A stretch of 64,000 nt of DNA, from NCBI RefSeq assembly GCF_033568475.1, contig NC_133121.1, positions 191,482,664 through 191,546,663 on the forward strand, in the 5' to 3' direction. A program made the position numbers and the translations under genes. The notes under the pieces were generated by a model. That model was not told the DNA's origin. It was given only the letters and a program-made list of their open reading frames with translations, and made no database searches. This stretch comes from Henckelia pumila. Lineage: Eukaryota; Streptophyta; Magnoliopsida; Lamiales; Gesneriaceae. Positions 43,627 to 56,701 of the stretch are shown here, in pieces; position 1 is the first letter of the stretch; each line of letters begins with the position of its first letter.

Positions 43627-46596
43627 TCACAAAGGGGATGCAATCTTGGCAAAATCCTGAATATATCTCCTGTAAAAACCTGCATGGCCAAGAAAAGAGC
43701 GCACCTCCCGCAAACTTACGGGGTAAGGTAGAGACTGAATAATATCAATTTTAGCTTTATCTACCTCCATCCCCTTAGATGAGATGACATGACCCAACAC
43801 TATACCTTGTCCAACCATAAAATGACATTTTTCAGAATTAAGAATCAGGTTGGTTTCGACACACCTTTTAAGAACTAGAGCAAGATTAGACAGACAGTCT
43901 TCGAAAGAGTTACAATAGACAGTAAAATCATCCATTAAGACTTCTAATATGTGCTCTACAAAATCAGAAAATATACTAACCATACACCGTTGGAAAGTAG
44001 CCGGTGCATTGCATAGACCAAAGGGCATGCGTCGGTATGCAAAAGTTCCAAATGGGCATGTGAATATCGTCTTCTCCTGATCTTCTGGTGCAATCGCAAT
44101 CTGAAAATAACCAGAATAACCATCAAGAAAACAATAGTAAGGATGACATGCTAACCTTTCAATCATTTGGTCAATAAAGGGAAGAGGGAAGTGGTCCTTT
44201 CGGGTTCCTGCATTCAGCTTCCTATAATCAATACAAACTCTCCACCCATTTTGAATACGGGTGGGGACCAACTCGTCGTCCTTATTTTTCACCACTGTAA
44301 TTCCAGTTTTCTTGGGCACCACTTGTACCGAACTGACCCACTGACTGTCAGAAATTGGGTAGATAACCCCAACTTCAAGTAACTTCAGAATTTCCGCTTT
44401 GACCACCTCCATCATTGGTGGATTTAATTTCCTTTGCGGTTGACGTGAGGGATTCGCCCCATCCTCCATCAGAATTCGGTGCATGCATGTAGACGGGCTA
44501 ATTCCTTTGATATCTGCTATGGTCCACCCAATAGCAGTTTTATTCTCCTTCAGAACCTTGACCAGTTGTTCTTCTTGTTCGGCTTCCAAGCTGCTGGAGA
44601 TAATGACAGGTAGTGTTTCTCCTTCTCCAAGGAAAACATACTTAAGGTGGTTTGGAAGCGTCTTTAGCTCGATCACTGGCGCCTGCAAAACAGATGGAAG
44701 ACGCCTAGCATTAGATATTGGTAAGGATATGTAAGAGACATTACCTGACTGAGGTAGCTCAGGTGAACTATTTAGAATTTTCTCAATCTCTTCCACTTTT
44801 TGATAACATCGAATCCCATCTTCCGTCTGCATAATGGGTGCTTTAATAGCCACCTCTAGCTCATCGTTTCCTGTATGCTCACAAAAATCTTGTGCCAAGA
44901 AATCCACAATGTCAACAGAAAACACACAATCATCGCTATCAGGAAATTTCATGGCATCATAAATATTAAATTTCACAATCTCGCCATCAAATTCCATAGT
45001 GAGTGTGCCACTGTGAACATCAATTTTTGTCATGGAAGTTTTCAAAAACGGCATGCCTAACAAAATAGGACTATTATGTTCACCGTTTTCCATGTCTAGC
45101 ACATAAAAGTCGGCAGGAAAAACTAACTCATTCACTTGCACTAACACATCTTCGACCACTCCCCTAGGATATGCATTAGACCTATCGGCTAATTGTATGA
45201 CAATTCCAGTCTTATTCAATGGGCCAAGTTTCAAGGATGCATAAATAGAGTATGACATAACATTAATTGATGCTCCTAGATCTAACATGGCTTTTTCAAG
45301 TCTAATATTTCCTATAGTGCATGGGATGGAGAACATACCTGGATCCTTGCATTTGGCGGGTAATTTTCTTTGGATCACTGCAGATACATTCTCACCTAAT
45401 TCAACTTTCTGACAACCCTTCAATGTATGTTTCCTCTTTGCTGTGCACAACTCCTTCAAAAACTTTGCGTATCGAGGTACCTGTTTAATAGCATCTAGCA
45501 ATGGAATATTAACCTCACATCTACGAAAAGTTTCATAGAGCTCATTAATTCCCTCACCTTTCCTAGAGTCCTTAAGTTCTAAGGGGAAAGGGGCAACATG
45601 CTTATATTCAGATAAAGGAGGGAACTTACCTCTTGGTGCTGCATCCTTGGATGCTTTTTCTTCACTTGCCTTTTGTTCTCCTTCTTCTTCTAGCTTCTCT
45701 TTGGGCTCAACCTCAACTTCTTTCTCCTTCACCTTCAATTCCTTCCCAGTTCTTAGAGTTATTGCACTTGCGTTCTCTGTTGGGTTCACCACAGTTTGAG
45801 ATGGCAGACTGCTGGAATTTTGTGCTTCCAGCTTGTTGATTGCTGTAGCGAGCTGTCCCATTTGAGTAGTTAAGTTTTGGATACTTTCCCGGGTGTCCTG
45901 TTGGAAGGCCACAGTGTTAGTTGCAAGATCCTTAACTAACTTTTCAAGAAACTCACTTGGTGCAGGAATTTGAGGGCGCTGCTGTTGTGGTTGAAAGGGT
46001 GGCCTAAAAGCTTGATTTTGTGGTGGAGCCTGAGGTCCAGGTTGATTTGCTTGTTGATTCCCGTATCTAAGATTGGGATGATCCTTCCAACCAGGATTGT
46101 ACGTGTTGGAATACGGATCATATTTCCGTTGTGGTGGTCCAGGAAATCCGCCAGTAGAGTTTACCTGTTCAACTGAGTCCTCTTGAAGTGTAGGACACAT
46201 ATCAGTGGTGTGTCCTATTGCAGCACAGATGCCACATGCCTTCGCAGTCTGTCCATTCCCTACAGCCATCTGATGCACAAGAGTCGTTAATTCAATTAAT
46301 TGCTGCTCAAGGGAAGAGACATTTACCTCGTTGTTTCTCCTGGGTGCATGATAAATTCTGTTGGTGCCAAATTTCTGAAAATTGGCAGCCATATTTTCTA
46401 TTAAGTTCCTTGCTTGCACCGGAGTTTTGTCCACAAAAACTCCTCCACTAGCCGCATCCAGCATACTTCTGTCATGAGATAGCAAACCTTCATAGCAATA
46501 TTGAATTAAGAGGTTTCACTTATCTTATGTTGCGGGCAACTAGCGCATAGCTTTTTGAACCGCTCCCAATACTCGTGAAGTGATTCCCCCATCATC
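43627..46596 (-). pseudogene. Athila-like gag C-terminus, protease and reverse transcriptase
   Basis: The open part is 952 residues (43627-46485). A 1-nt frame change separates it from the gag piece 46486-46596 (GESLHEYWERFKKLC). Zinc knuckle CGICAAIGHTTDMC near residue 85. Protease region MLDLGASINVMS near 405, the D-L-G variant of Athila. RT near 690-880: IDYRKLNAGTRKDHFPLPF, FLDGYSGYFQI, MPFGLCNAPATFQRC and VLMDDFTVY, where MDD is the active site. Ends at a TGA after IASPL. Confidence 0.92.
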
Positions 46597-49202
46597 TGTG
46601 GGGACCTTGGGTTGCTAATCTCATCTTAGGGCAGCTAATGATTAATTAAACAATTAATCAAATAATTAAAAGTAATAAACCAAGAGCAGAATTTTTTTTT
46701 TTTTAAAAATCTCAGAGCCTCGCTCGATCGGGCAAAGTCAGCCGATCGAGCGAGCAAAATATCAAATTCTCGGGTCTGCACATATATTGGCCTCTCTCGA
46801 TCCGGCAAAGTTAGCTGATCGAGCGAGCCATGAATCAAAACTCTCGGTGTGTCCATTTACTTGCCGCGCTCGATCGGGCAAAAGCTACCGATCGAGCGGG
46901 CACCATGCAGCAGAAGATTTCAGCTTTCCATTCTTGCTGTCAAGACTTGGTACAAGGTATAAATCATAATCAAACTCAATCCCAAGCATGTTATCAAATC
47001 TAAAAACATGCATATACACTTGTATCAAGTCTCACATATAAAATCATGCATGTATTACATCAAATGAATAGCTTAAAAGATATAAAACTACAAGCTATTC
47101 AAAATAGCATAAATAACTTCAAGTCTTAAGTTCTTGCTATGTTTGATGCTATCACTATACCATGCTTTAACTTATAAACCCGAGTCCACACTTGCTACAT
47201 CTCTCTCCCGAGCTATCAATGTCGTCTCAACAAAGCTCCTGCCCCTTCTGTTGCAATGCACACATACAAAACAAAGCAACAACCGGATAAACTCCGGTGA
47301 GAAATCATTCTCAGTATAATCGACATATAAATGCGTTAAATAAATTCATATCAACTCTAAACATATCAACTCAAGAATAGAGTAAAGATAACGCATATAT
47401 CAACTCAAACTTCAAATCAAAACTCAATTTATATAGCGCGCTTATCTCAAGAATTGATTCTTATCACTTTGTTGCCATCAAGATTCGTATCCGATCTTGA
47501 CATGGATATCCATCTATCGTAGCCATTTCGGGATAGAAAATAAGGTTAACCGCAACCTTGGCATAGAATCAATTCAATATACAATCATATCAAAAGCAAT
47601 AAAGATCCACTACCTGTGATGGATCAACAATAACATAAGTTCTACCTCAAGAACAAATACTTAAACAAGTATGTGGTTTGTTCGGGATAACTCAATAATA
47701 GTTGTTCTTGAGTTTCACAGTCCCTGACTTGCGATGTCGTCATTATACCTTTCATTCTCGAGTTGACAATGTTCCACATCTGAATAGGAAATACAACAAC
47801 AACGCCTACAAGAATCTGATCATTCAAACATCAATCATCTTCACTCGCATTCGCTTCCATCTTGATCACTTCTTCTTCGTTTTCAAGTTGAGGTTCTTGA
47901 GTCAATAGTCTCCTATTAAACTCTGAAACATATCATCAAAACATGTATATCAAATCTCCTTCTATTCAATCATTTCAGAATTGAATCAAAATCATCAATA
48001 TAGATTCAATCAACATCATTTCAAACTTCAACTCCTTCTTATTCGATACAACTCGGAGTCGTGAATCGTTAGCCTTCGAAACTCAACTGAAATCGAGAAA
48101 TACAAATGCCATAACATTCATAACATCTAAACAACTATCTCAACTCAGTGATAGGCTATCAAAACGATGTCAAAACATCAACCGGCGGCGTAGCGATTAA
48201 AAATCGGGAACTGACTCGGTATCGAATTCATTTCTAATCAACTCAATCATTCGTATCACTTATATCAGCTGAATTCATCATTCAATTCATCATATCAGCA
48301 GCTATAATCACATGTTAACAAGTCAAAAACATGCTGAAACCATGAAAAGTTCGTTTCTTAATTCATTTCCAATCTGACTGCGATATCGAATGACATACGA
48401 ACTCAAAGACACAACATAGTTTCATAATCTAATCTCTACCATATTTCGTTCTTCAAAACATGCCAAGAGAACAAAATACTTACATCAAATCGAAGGCCTC
48501 GTTTCAAGGATTCCAGAACATCTTTCGAAATCGAAATCGGTCAACCGACGCAAAAGTTACGGCGATTTGAACAACTCGTATTTCAAAGGAAAAAGAAAGG
48601 GTCGAGCTCCTCTGTTCAAATTTCCAAATTCTGAATTCCTTCTGAAGAATACACGTTGCAAGCTGATAATCAAATTAAAATCAGATATGTATTGCATAAA
48701 TTTCAATTTAGTCCCTCAAGTCTTCAGTAATTGCAATTCAGTCCTCGGCCTTCTTTTTAATTCAATTTCAATCCAAAATAATTTAAGAATATTAGAATTA
48801 AAATAGAAACTCTAAATATTCCAAAATTAAATATACTTGGATTAAAATTAAATAAATTCGGATTAAATCAATAATCCCGGCCTTTTGCACTTTAGCCCTC
48901 GAATCTTTGATATTTTCAAATCAACCCCTGGTCGGGTTTCATCTTCAAAATTAATCTTCGTTAATTCCCAAAATATGGAATTTAATCTTAAATTCCATAA
49001 ATATTCAAATCGAATATTTATTCTATTAATTTAAGAATTCTCGGAATTTAATTCGCAAAATCCGTAAATTCTCAAATTAAATATTTTCGGTTCGGAAATT
49101 AAATCTATCATTTCCATAACTTCTCAAATCAATATTAGCCCATAATATGAAATTTAATTCTCAAATCTAATAATTAATAATTTAATATTTTCGGGCCTTA
49201 CA
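46597..49202 (-). repeat. LARD 3' LTR
   Basis: Contains the 73-bp hairpin array (about 46719-46900), a T run, the Tekay-shared block near 47260, and a very AT-rich U3 end (48780-49202). No coding capacity. Confidence 0.95.
46719..46900 (-). repeat. Three-unit, 73-bp-period hairpin array, LARD 3' LTR
   Basis: CTCGATC cores start at 46723, 46796 and 46869. The first unit has a perfect 13-bp stem, CTCGCTCGATCGG with CCGATCGAGCGAG, around a 10-nt loop. The second has one damaged arm (CTCTCTCGATC). Confidence 0.92.
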
Positions 49203-52200
49203 ATTCCTCCCCTCTAAGAAATGATTTCGTCCTCGAAATCGTATTCATGTAGAATATCAAATCTAATAGAGTGAATGATTATCTGAAGTGATTCTCACAT
49301 CAATCATCCACTCTGTATTTCGTATCTCACTTCATCTTTCAATCTCTTGTCAGATTATTACTTCGAATCTGCTTTTATTCTCTTGTAATCAGTATCTATT
49401 CAGTTGTACTTTAAGTCATTGAAACGACTTTGTTCTGAGCTGTTTCTTTCTTCAATCAAGGATTTGTCGAATAATCGACTTAACTCAGAATCTCGTCAAT
49501 ATCTATCTCATCTGAATAAAGTACATATGAAGAATCTACTGATACTTCTTTCACTAAGATACTGAACTTATCCAGCTGAAAAGAATACATTCGTTCAATA
49601 CAATCATCAATTCCGTCTGATATGTCATTCAATGCAATTCAGCTTTGGTGACGACTTGATTCTTTCTCTATATCATTCTATACAGAGTATAGAACATAAC
49701 TCAAGTCTACACTGTTATTCAGTTCATCGCTTCAAGATTAGTATTCATCGTCACATTCTGAATCTATAAATTAAACCCTGCTCTTTCTCTATTCTGAATT
49801 GAATGATGTTTCAAGAATAACTTTTCAACTTAACTAATCAATTTCAGCTTCAAAAGTTATATCTATCATTCAATTACTAATTCTGGTTCATCTTCTCTGC
49901 TTTCATTCCATACAGATTCATATTCATCATCCTTGTGTTCCTCAAATCAAATCTGATCTGCTGTCAACAAATCATGTCTGATCTGATATCATATACTTCA
50001 GTAGTATCATTCCAACACAAAGAAATCTGATTTCCTTCATAATATCATCATGACCTTATCTCAAAATCGATACATTAGCTGTTACAGGAATTATAATCAT
50101 CAAGTGGCAATACATCAAGACAAGTAATACCGAATCAGGTATTAAAGTTCTGAGAATATTCTCAATATCCGGAAAATCAACTCAGATAATCCATCAATCG
50201 ACAATTGGTATAATGCAATCACATATAACCAATTCTTAGAACATCAATCAATCAATCGATGCCATATTCTATCGAATAAATCTAAAGTTTTAATCCTGAC
50301 AATAGATTTTTGTCATTCCTGTAATTCATCATATCTCTATCTTCTTCACAGATCTGAATAGATAACTGTTATTCACATCTCATACAGTGTATTCCACAAA
50401 TCTGATTAGTCTATTCGGATTATTTCGTAATCAGAGTTTATGCTGTAGTCACAGAGTTCAACGTATTCAGAACTGTTGATAATCGGTATCATGTCAGATA
50501 AAAATTCATTCTCGAAATTCAATTCATCTTTTCTGATTATTCTTCCACTTCAAGGATATCAAATTGCACCTTTACCTCAAAAAATAATCAAAGTCTTCGG
50601 ATCATCTGTATTACAATGTAATAGTAAAACCCAATGTTTCAATCTGAAACATTATTTCTTGGCTTACTGTTCGTCTTACAACGAATCTAATCACAATTCA
50701 GTGAGTTGATCATACAGACAAATTATCGTATCTAGTAATTTCAATCAGTCTGTTCATAACTACCACCTGTTTACTTCACATAAACTGTTTCATCTTGGTA
50801 GTTTCGCAAAATATTCTTTCAAATCACAATCTCGTAACAATTCTGGAGTTTCTAAACTGTCACTGAACTCATCTGGTCAACGATTTTCAAATTCATCGGA
50901 AACTCTCTGTACGTTTAACTTCGAAAACGTACTAATTATGTTACTTCTATTTGCTTTATCGTCTGATAAAATAATTATCGGATGAATATTGAATTTATTG
51001 TTGTGCAATTCTTCAAATTTTGATATCTCTTTTTGGAAATATCAGGCACAATCAAATACTCAATCATAATAGAATTCATTCATTCTGATCTGAGGCTTCA
51101 ATTCATATCTCTATATGGCATTCTGTACTGAATTCTCATCGCTTCAGTTTACTTCTGTGTTTCTTTCATCTTCTAAACAGTTCTGGATTTCTTTCAATCA
51201 AAAATCATTCTGATTGGTCATATATTCATCTGAATATTCAAACCAAAATACAAAAAAATCTGAAATCAATTGATCGAATGCCTGTTTCATTCTTCATTTC
51301 TATTTCTCAATTGAATTCTAATAACTTGATCTCATCTCAATGTGCTTTAATCCTTCAAAATCAATTCTCACTTAATTTGGATTACAGCAATTCGGACTGT
51401 TTTCGTATCTATCTCGATACTTCAAGCACATAAATTCAAAAGATCAATCAATCACACATTCATCTCTTCTCTTCGTTCTCTTTTCCAAATTTAAATTGGA
51501 AATTCTATCAGTTACGAGTCCAAAAATATTATAATATACTGAATGTATACATCAATTAATCAGTAACTTTTGAAATTCATAATCAAGGAAACTTACTTAA
51601 GTCAAGGTCATCCACAGAACAATAATATGAATGACAATATGCTAAGTGAAAACAATTCACTAGCATCTCAACTCAAGACGAGTAGATCAAACCAGACTCT
51701 ATATAAAAAAAAAATAAGAGTCAATCAAAATCGATTGAGGTCGGTACCAAAACCTCAAAATCAATATCAAGAATTTCAAAAATCATGGTTTTATGATGTA
51801 AAAACTTCAGTAAAATCAAATAAAGACTCATCTGTAACTTATTTTCATATCATCATCTATTTTGTAAACCTCAAAAGCAGTATTCAATTCATAAACTCAT
51901 CAATTCTCTGATAAATTCCAGTTCACAACTTAAACTAAAGTCAAGAATCTTACTGAAATATATCTCTGCAATCTCTACTCATCGGCATATCTTTCAATTC
52001 TGGTTTAGATCATGAACATATATAATGCATCGAATATACTGATTTCGGCATATTTCTGTAATCAAACATCATATAGCAAACCGAAATCACAGAAGCTTAA
52101 TTCAAGATTCTATATCATCATATTCAATTGCACATTATGTTCTTACTGATCTAATTTAATCGCTTTTTATCATCAGTTCTTCTACTCATTTGTATTCGAT

Positions 52201-53407
52201 TATTGCATCATCATCTATCATGAAACATAAACAGATATTTCAATACGAACTAAATCATCTTCAGTTTCAGTTCATTGAAGCAATAATTCCATTCTTCAGT
52301 TCAATTCACACAATCTCTTTTCTGATACAGAGGTGATCATATAATAAGCTTCCAGCTATCATGAATCTATTGCACCAATAATAAACAGGTCAAAACAAAA
52401 TAAATCTGTTACCTGAAATTTCATTCTCAGGTGCAATTTCATTCTGATTCTCTGTATACTTCTGGAATAGAAATTGTAGCTAAATATGTGTTTCTCTCAC
52501 ACACTATAGCATCTTTACAATTTCAGTCCTTTTGCTTCATCATTCAGCTTCAGTTCTATTAAACAAGACTATGTCTTTCATAACATACTTCAGTCATCAG
52601 CATTTATTCAGACATATTTTTCGAATTCAAGCCATAATTAAACAACTCAATCTTGAGCTTCTGATCATTTACAATTCAAAAAATTATAATAGGCTTGAAA
52701 TCTAACAAGACATTCTTCAATAATCAAAATATTCAGCTTCTAAAAGGTATATTTGTCTTTCTGATCATTTCTATCTGTTGTGGCAAAGAACTATAAACAA
52801 AAATCATGTTCTAAGCACTTACCAACAATCAATATACCTCTGTTCTTCTCATCATTTCTTCATCAAAATTCATCAGCTGATTGCTAGATTTCGAAGTTGG
52901 TATTCAATCAATCTGATACGTTATTCATCTATATCTTTCAGGTATCTGAACATCAGTTCTTCCGAACAACTTCTACCTGCAATACATCTATTCATTCGCT
53001 GATATTCTGTTCTGTTTTGTTCTGTTCTGTTCTGTTCACTCAGAGATATTTCATTCAGCTGAGCAATAATACAGTTCTGTTCACTCTGACCATACCATTC
53101 TGTTCAGTCTGGCCATACAACTCTGTTAGTCTGGGATGCTTACATCACCCAAAGAACAATATTCTCTTCGATTCTGGGTGCTTACATCACCCGGGGAAAT
53201 TCTTATAATAACATCGACAAGAATTTGAAAATTTACAAATCAATAAATTAATCAATTCAATTTCAAAGGTAGATCAAGAGTACATGCAATTTATTAAATC
53301 ATCGAATCAAATACTGCATAATCATGCAATACTATAAATGCATATGACTCACTCTACCCCGCTCAGCTTCTATCTCAGTCCAGAACCTATGCTCTGATAC
53401 CACCTAT
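49203..53407 (-). other. LARD interior: non-coding relic of a Tekay-like element
   Basis: No frame longer than about 110 codons and none conserved. Yet 49204-49560 can be aligned by eye with the Tekay 3' region 58995-59330: the TTTCGTCCTCGAAATC block, the chromodomain-coding stretch (GACTTTGTTCTGAGCTGTTTC beside GACTTGGTTCTGAGTTGTTTC) and the CAGAATCTCGTC block. Most differences make the LARD copy more A/T. The leader end (53208-53385) also resembles the Tekay leader. Confidence 0.65.
53386..53402 (-). other. LARD primer binding site
   Basis: TGGTATCAGAGCATAGG on the minus strand, initiator tRNA-Met type, 5 nt from the LTR. Same type and spacing as Tekay. Confidence 0.88.
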
Positions 53408-56016
53408 TGTGGGGACCTCGGGTTGCTAATCTCATCTTAGGGCAGCTAATGATTAATTAAACAATTAATCAAACAATTAAAAGTAATAAACCAAAAGTAG
53501 AAATTTTTTTTTTTTAAAAAAAATCTCAGAGCCTCGCTCGATCGGGCAAAGTCAGCCGATCGAGCGAGCAAAATATCAAATTCTCGGGTCTGCACATATA
53601 TTGGCCTCGCTCGATCCGGCAAAGTTAGCTGATCGAGCGAGCCATGAATCAAAACTCTCGGTGTGCCCATTTACTTGCCGCGCTCGATCGGGCAAAAGCT
53701 ACCGATCGAGCGGGCACCATGCAGCAGAAGATTTCAGCTTTCCATTCTTGCTATCAAGTCTTGGTACAAGGTATAAATCATAATCAAACTCAATCCCAAG
53801 CATGTTATCAAATCTAAAAACATGCATATACACTTGTATCAAGTCTCACATATAAAATCATGCATGTATTACATCAAATGAATAGCTTAAAAGATATAAA
53901 ACTACAAGCTATTCAACATAGCATAAATAACTTCAAGTCTTAAGTTCTTGCTATGTTTGATGCTATCACTATACCATGCTTTAAATTATAAACCCGAGTC
54001 CACACTTGCTACATCTCTCTCCCGAGCTATCAATGTCATCTCAACAAAGCTCCTGCCCCTCCTGTTGCAATGCACACATACAAAACAAAGCAACAGCCGG
54101 ATAAACTCAGGTGAGAAATCATTCTCAGTATAATCGACATATAAATGCGTTAAATAAATTCATATCAACTATAAACATATCAACTCAAGAATAGAGTAAA
54201 GATAACGCATATATCGACTCAAACTTCAAATCAAAACTCAATTTATATAGCGCGCTTATCTCAAGAATTGATTCTTATCACTTCGTTGCCATCAAGATTC
54301 ATATCCGATCTTGACATTGATATCCATCTATCGTAGCCATTTCGGGCTAGAAAATAAGGTTAACCGAAACCTTGGCATAGAATCAATTCAATATACAATC
54401 ATATCAAAAGCAATAAAGATCCACTACCTGTGATGGATCGACAATAACATAAGTTTTACCTCAAGAACAAATACTTAAACAAGTATGTGGTTTGTTCGGG
54501 ATAACTCAAGAATAGTCGTTCTTGAGTTTCACAGTCCCTGACTTGCGATGTCGTCATTATACCTTTCATTCTCGAGTTGACGATGTTCCACATCTGAATA
54601 GGAAATACAACAACAAAGCCTACTAGAATCTGATCATTCAAACATCAATCATCTTCACTCACATTCGCTTTCATCTTGATCACTTCTTTTTCGGTTTCAA
54701 GTTGAGGTTCTTGAGTCAATAGTCTCCTATTAAACTCTGGAACATATCATCAAAACATGTATATCAAACCTCATTCTATTCAATCATTTCAGAATTGAAT
54801 CAAAATCATCAATATAGATTCAATCAACATCATTTCAAACTTCAACTCCTTCTTATTCGATACAACTCGGAGTCGTGAATTTTTAGCCTTCGAAACTCAA
54901 TTGAAATCGAGAAATACAAATGCCATAACATTCATAACATCTAAACAACTATCTCAACTTAGTGATAGGCTATCAAAACGATGTCAAAACATCAACCGGC
55001 GGCGTAGTGATTAAAAATCGGGAACCGACTCGGTATCGAATTCATTTCTAATCAACTCAATCATTCGTATCACTTATATCATCTGAATTCATCATTCAAT
55101 TCATCATATCAGCAGCTATAATCACATGTTAACAAGTCAAAAACATGCTGAAACCATGACAAGTTCATTTCTTAATTCATTTCCAATCCGACTGCGATAT
55201 CGAACGGCATACGAACTCAAAGACACAACATAGTTTCATAATTTGATCTCTGCCATATTTCGTTCTTCAAAACATGCCAAGAGAACCAAATACTTACATC
55301 AAATTGAAGGCCTCGTTTCAAGGATTCCAGAACATCTTTTGGAATCAAAATCGGACAACCGACGCAAAAGTTACGGCGATTTGAACAATTCGTATTTCAA
55401 AGGAAAAAGAAAGGGTCGAGCTCCTCTGTTCAAATTTCCAAATTCTGAATTCCTTCTGAAGAATACACGTTGCAAGCTGATAATCAAATTAAAATCAGAT
55501 ATGTATTGCATAAATTACAATTTAGTCCCTCAAGTCTTCAGTAATTGCAATTCAGTCCTCGGCCTTCTTTTTAATTCAATTTCAATCCAAAATAATTTAA
55601 GAATATTAGAATTAAAATCGAAACTCTAAATATTCTCAAATTAAATATACTCGGATTAAAATTAAATAAATTCGGATTAAATCAATAATCTCGGCCTTTT
55701 GTACTTTAGCCCTCGAATCTTCAATATTTTCAAATCAACCCCTGGTCGGGTTTCATCTTCAAAATTAATCTTCGTTAATTTCCAAAACATGGAATTTAAT
55801 CTTAAATTCCATAAATATTCAAATCGAATATTTATTCTATTAATTTAAGAATTCTCGGAATTTAATTCGCAAAATCCGTAAATTCTCAAATTAAATATTT
55901 TCGGTTCGGAAATTAAATCTATCATTTCCATAACTTCTCAAATCAATATTAGCTCATAATATAAAATTTAATTCTCAAATCTCATAATTAATAATTTAAT
56001 ATTTTTGGGCCTTACA
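53408..56016 (-). repeat. LARD 5' LTR
   Basis: Nearly identical to 46597-49202. Hairpin array at about 53533-53716. Confidence 0.95.
53533..53716 (-). repeat. Three-unit, 73-bp-period hairpin array, LARD 5' LTR
   Basis: CTCGATC cores start at 53537, 53610 and 53683. The second unit is intact here (CTCGCTCGATC with GATCGAGCGAG). Confidence 0.92.
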
Positions 56017-56569
56017 TCATTTGCTTGATTTCATAGATTTCTTTCCTGATGTTTGCTGGTCTCTACGCTGGGAAATATTTTTCAAGAAAAATTCTTTTCA
56101 TGTCAGTCCAGGCTGTAATCGATCCAGAGGGCAAGTAGTATAGCCAATCCTTAGCAGCACTCTTCAAAGAGAAAGGAAAGGCTCGAAGTTGGATCTGCTC
56201 GTCTGTTACTCCATGTGGCTTCATGCTAGTGCACACTACATGGAACTCCATCAAATGCTTATGAGGATCTTCACCTGGAAAACCATGGAAAGAAGGCAAC
56301 AAGTGAATTAATCCAGATTTCAATTCGAATGTAGCATTATTTTCTAAAGGGGGAAAAGTAATGCATAAGGGTTGTTGATTCAAATTTGGAGTGCTCAATT
56401 GTCTAAGACTCAAGTTCGCATTTTCAGCCATCTCTTCTTCTTCTGGAAAAGCAGCTCGAACAGCTGCCTCTTGTTGTTGCCTTCGAAGTTCTCTCCTTCG
56501 CCTATGCAAGTTTCTTTCAATTTTCGGATCGTAGAAAAAGTCTTCCTCCGTAAAATCACCTGAAAGCAT
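56017..56569 (-). pseudogene. Athila-like gag N-terminus
   Basis: Starts at ATG 56569. Basic helix (RNLHRRRRELRRQQQE), then the capsid domain GLIHLLPSFHGFPGEDPHKHLMEF and AKDWLYYLPSGSI, ending WTDMKRIFLEKYFPA at a TAG (about 56063). The frame then continues in ANIRKEIYEI to 56017, where the LARD insertion cuts it; it resumes at 46596. Confidence 0.9.
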
Positions 56570-56677
56570 GAACTAGAGAGAACTAGAAACAAAGAAAAGA
56601 GACGAAAATGAGATGAATCAAAACAAAAATAAATAAATAAAATAAAAAGAAAAAGAACACAAAAAAAATTAACACCG

Positions 56678-56696
56678 ATCCCCGGAAACGGCGCCA
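56678..56696 (-). other. Athila-like primer binding site
   Basis: On the minus strand TGGCGCCGTTTCCGGGGAT, the tRNA-Asp-type site typical of Athila, 5 nt from the LTR. One base differs from the usual TGGCGCCGTTGCCGGGGAT. Confidence 0.9.
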
Positions 56697-56701
56697 AAAT
56701 T

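Larger units (their letters stand above)
46597..56016 (-). mobile_element. LARD-like non-coding LTR element inserted in the Athila gag
   Basis: LTRs 46597-49202 (2606 bp) and 53408-56016 (2609 bp) are very similar. Ends are TGTGGGGACC...GGGCCTTACA. Primer site 53386-53402 (minus) and polypurine tract 49204-49218 (minus) are in the right places. The 4.2-kb interior has no conserved frame. Flanks are TCATC and TCATT, a 5-bp duplication with one mismatch, and the gag reading frame resumes across it. It must have moved with proteins from another element; Tekay is the best candidate. Confidence 0.93.

Noticed and set aside
48567-55629. Short frames repeated in both LARD LTRs (e.g. 48567-48806 and 55243-55629)
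   Set aside because: Duplicate copies of LTR sequence, of different open length in the two LTRs and without family pattern.
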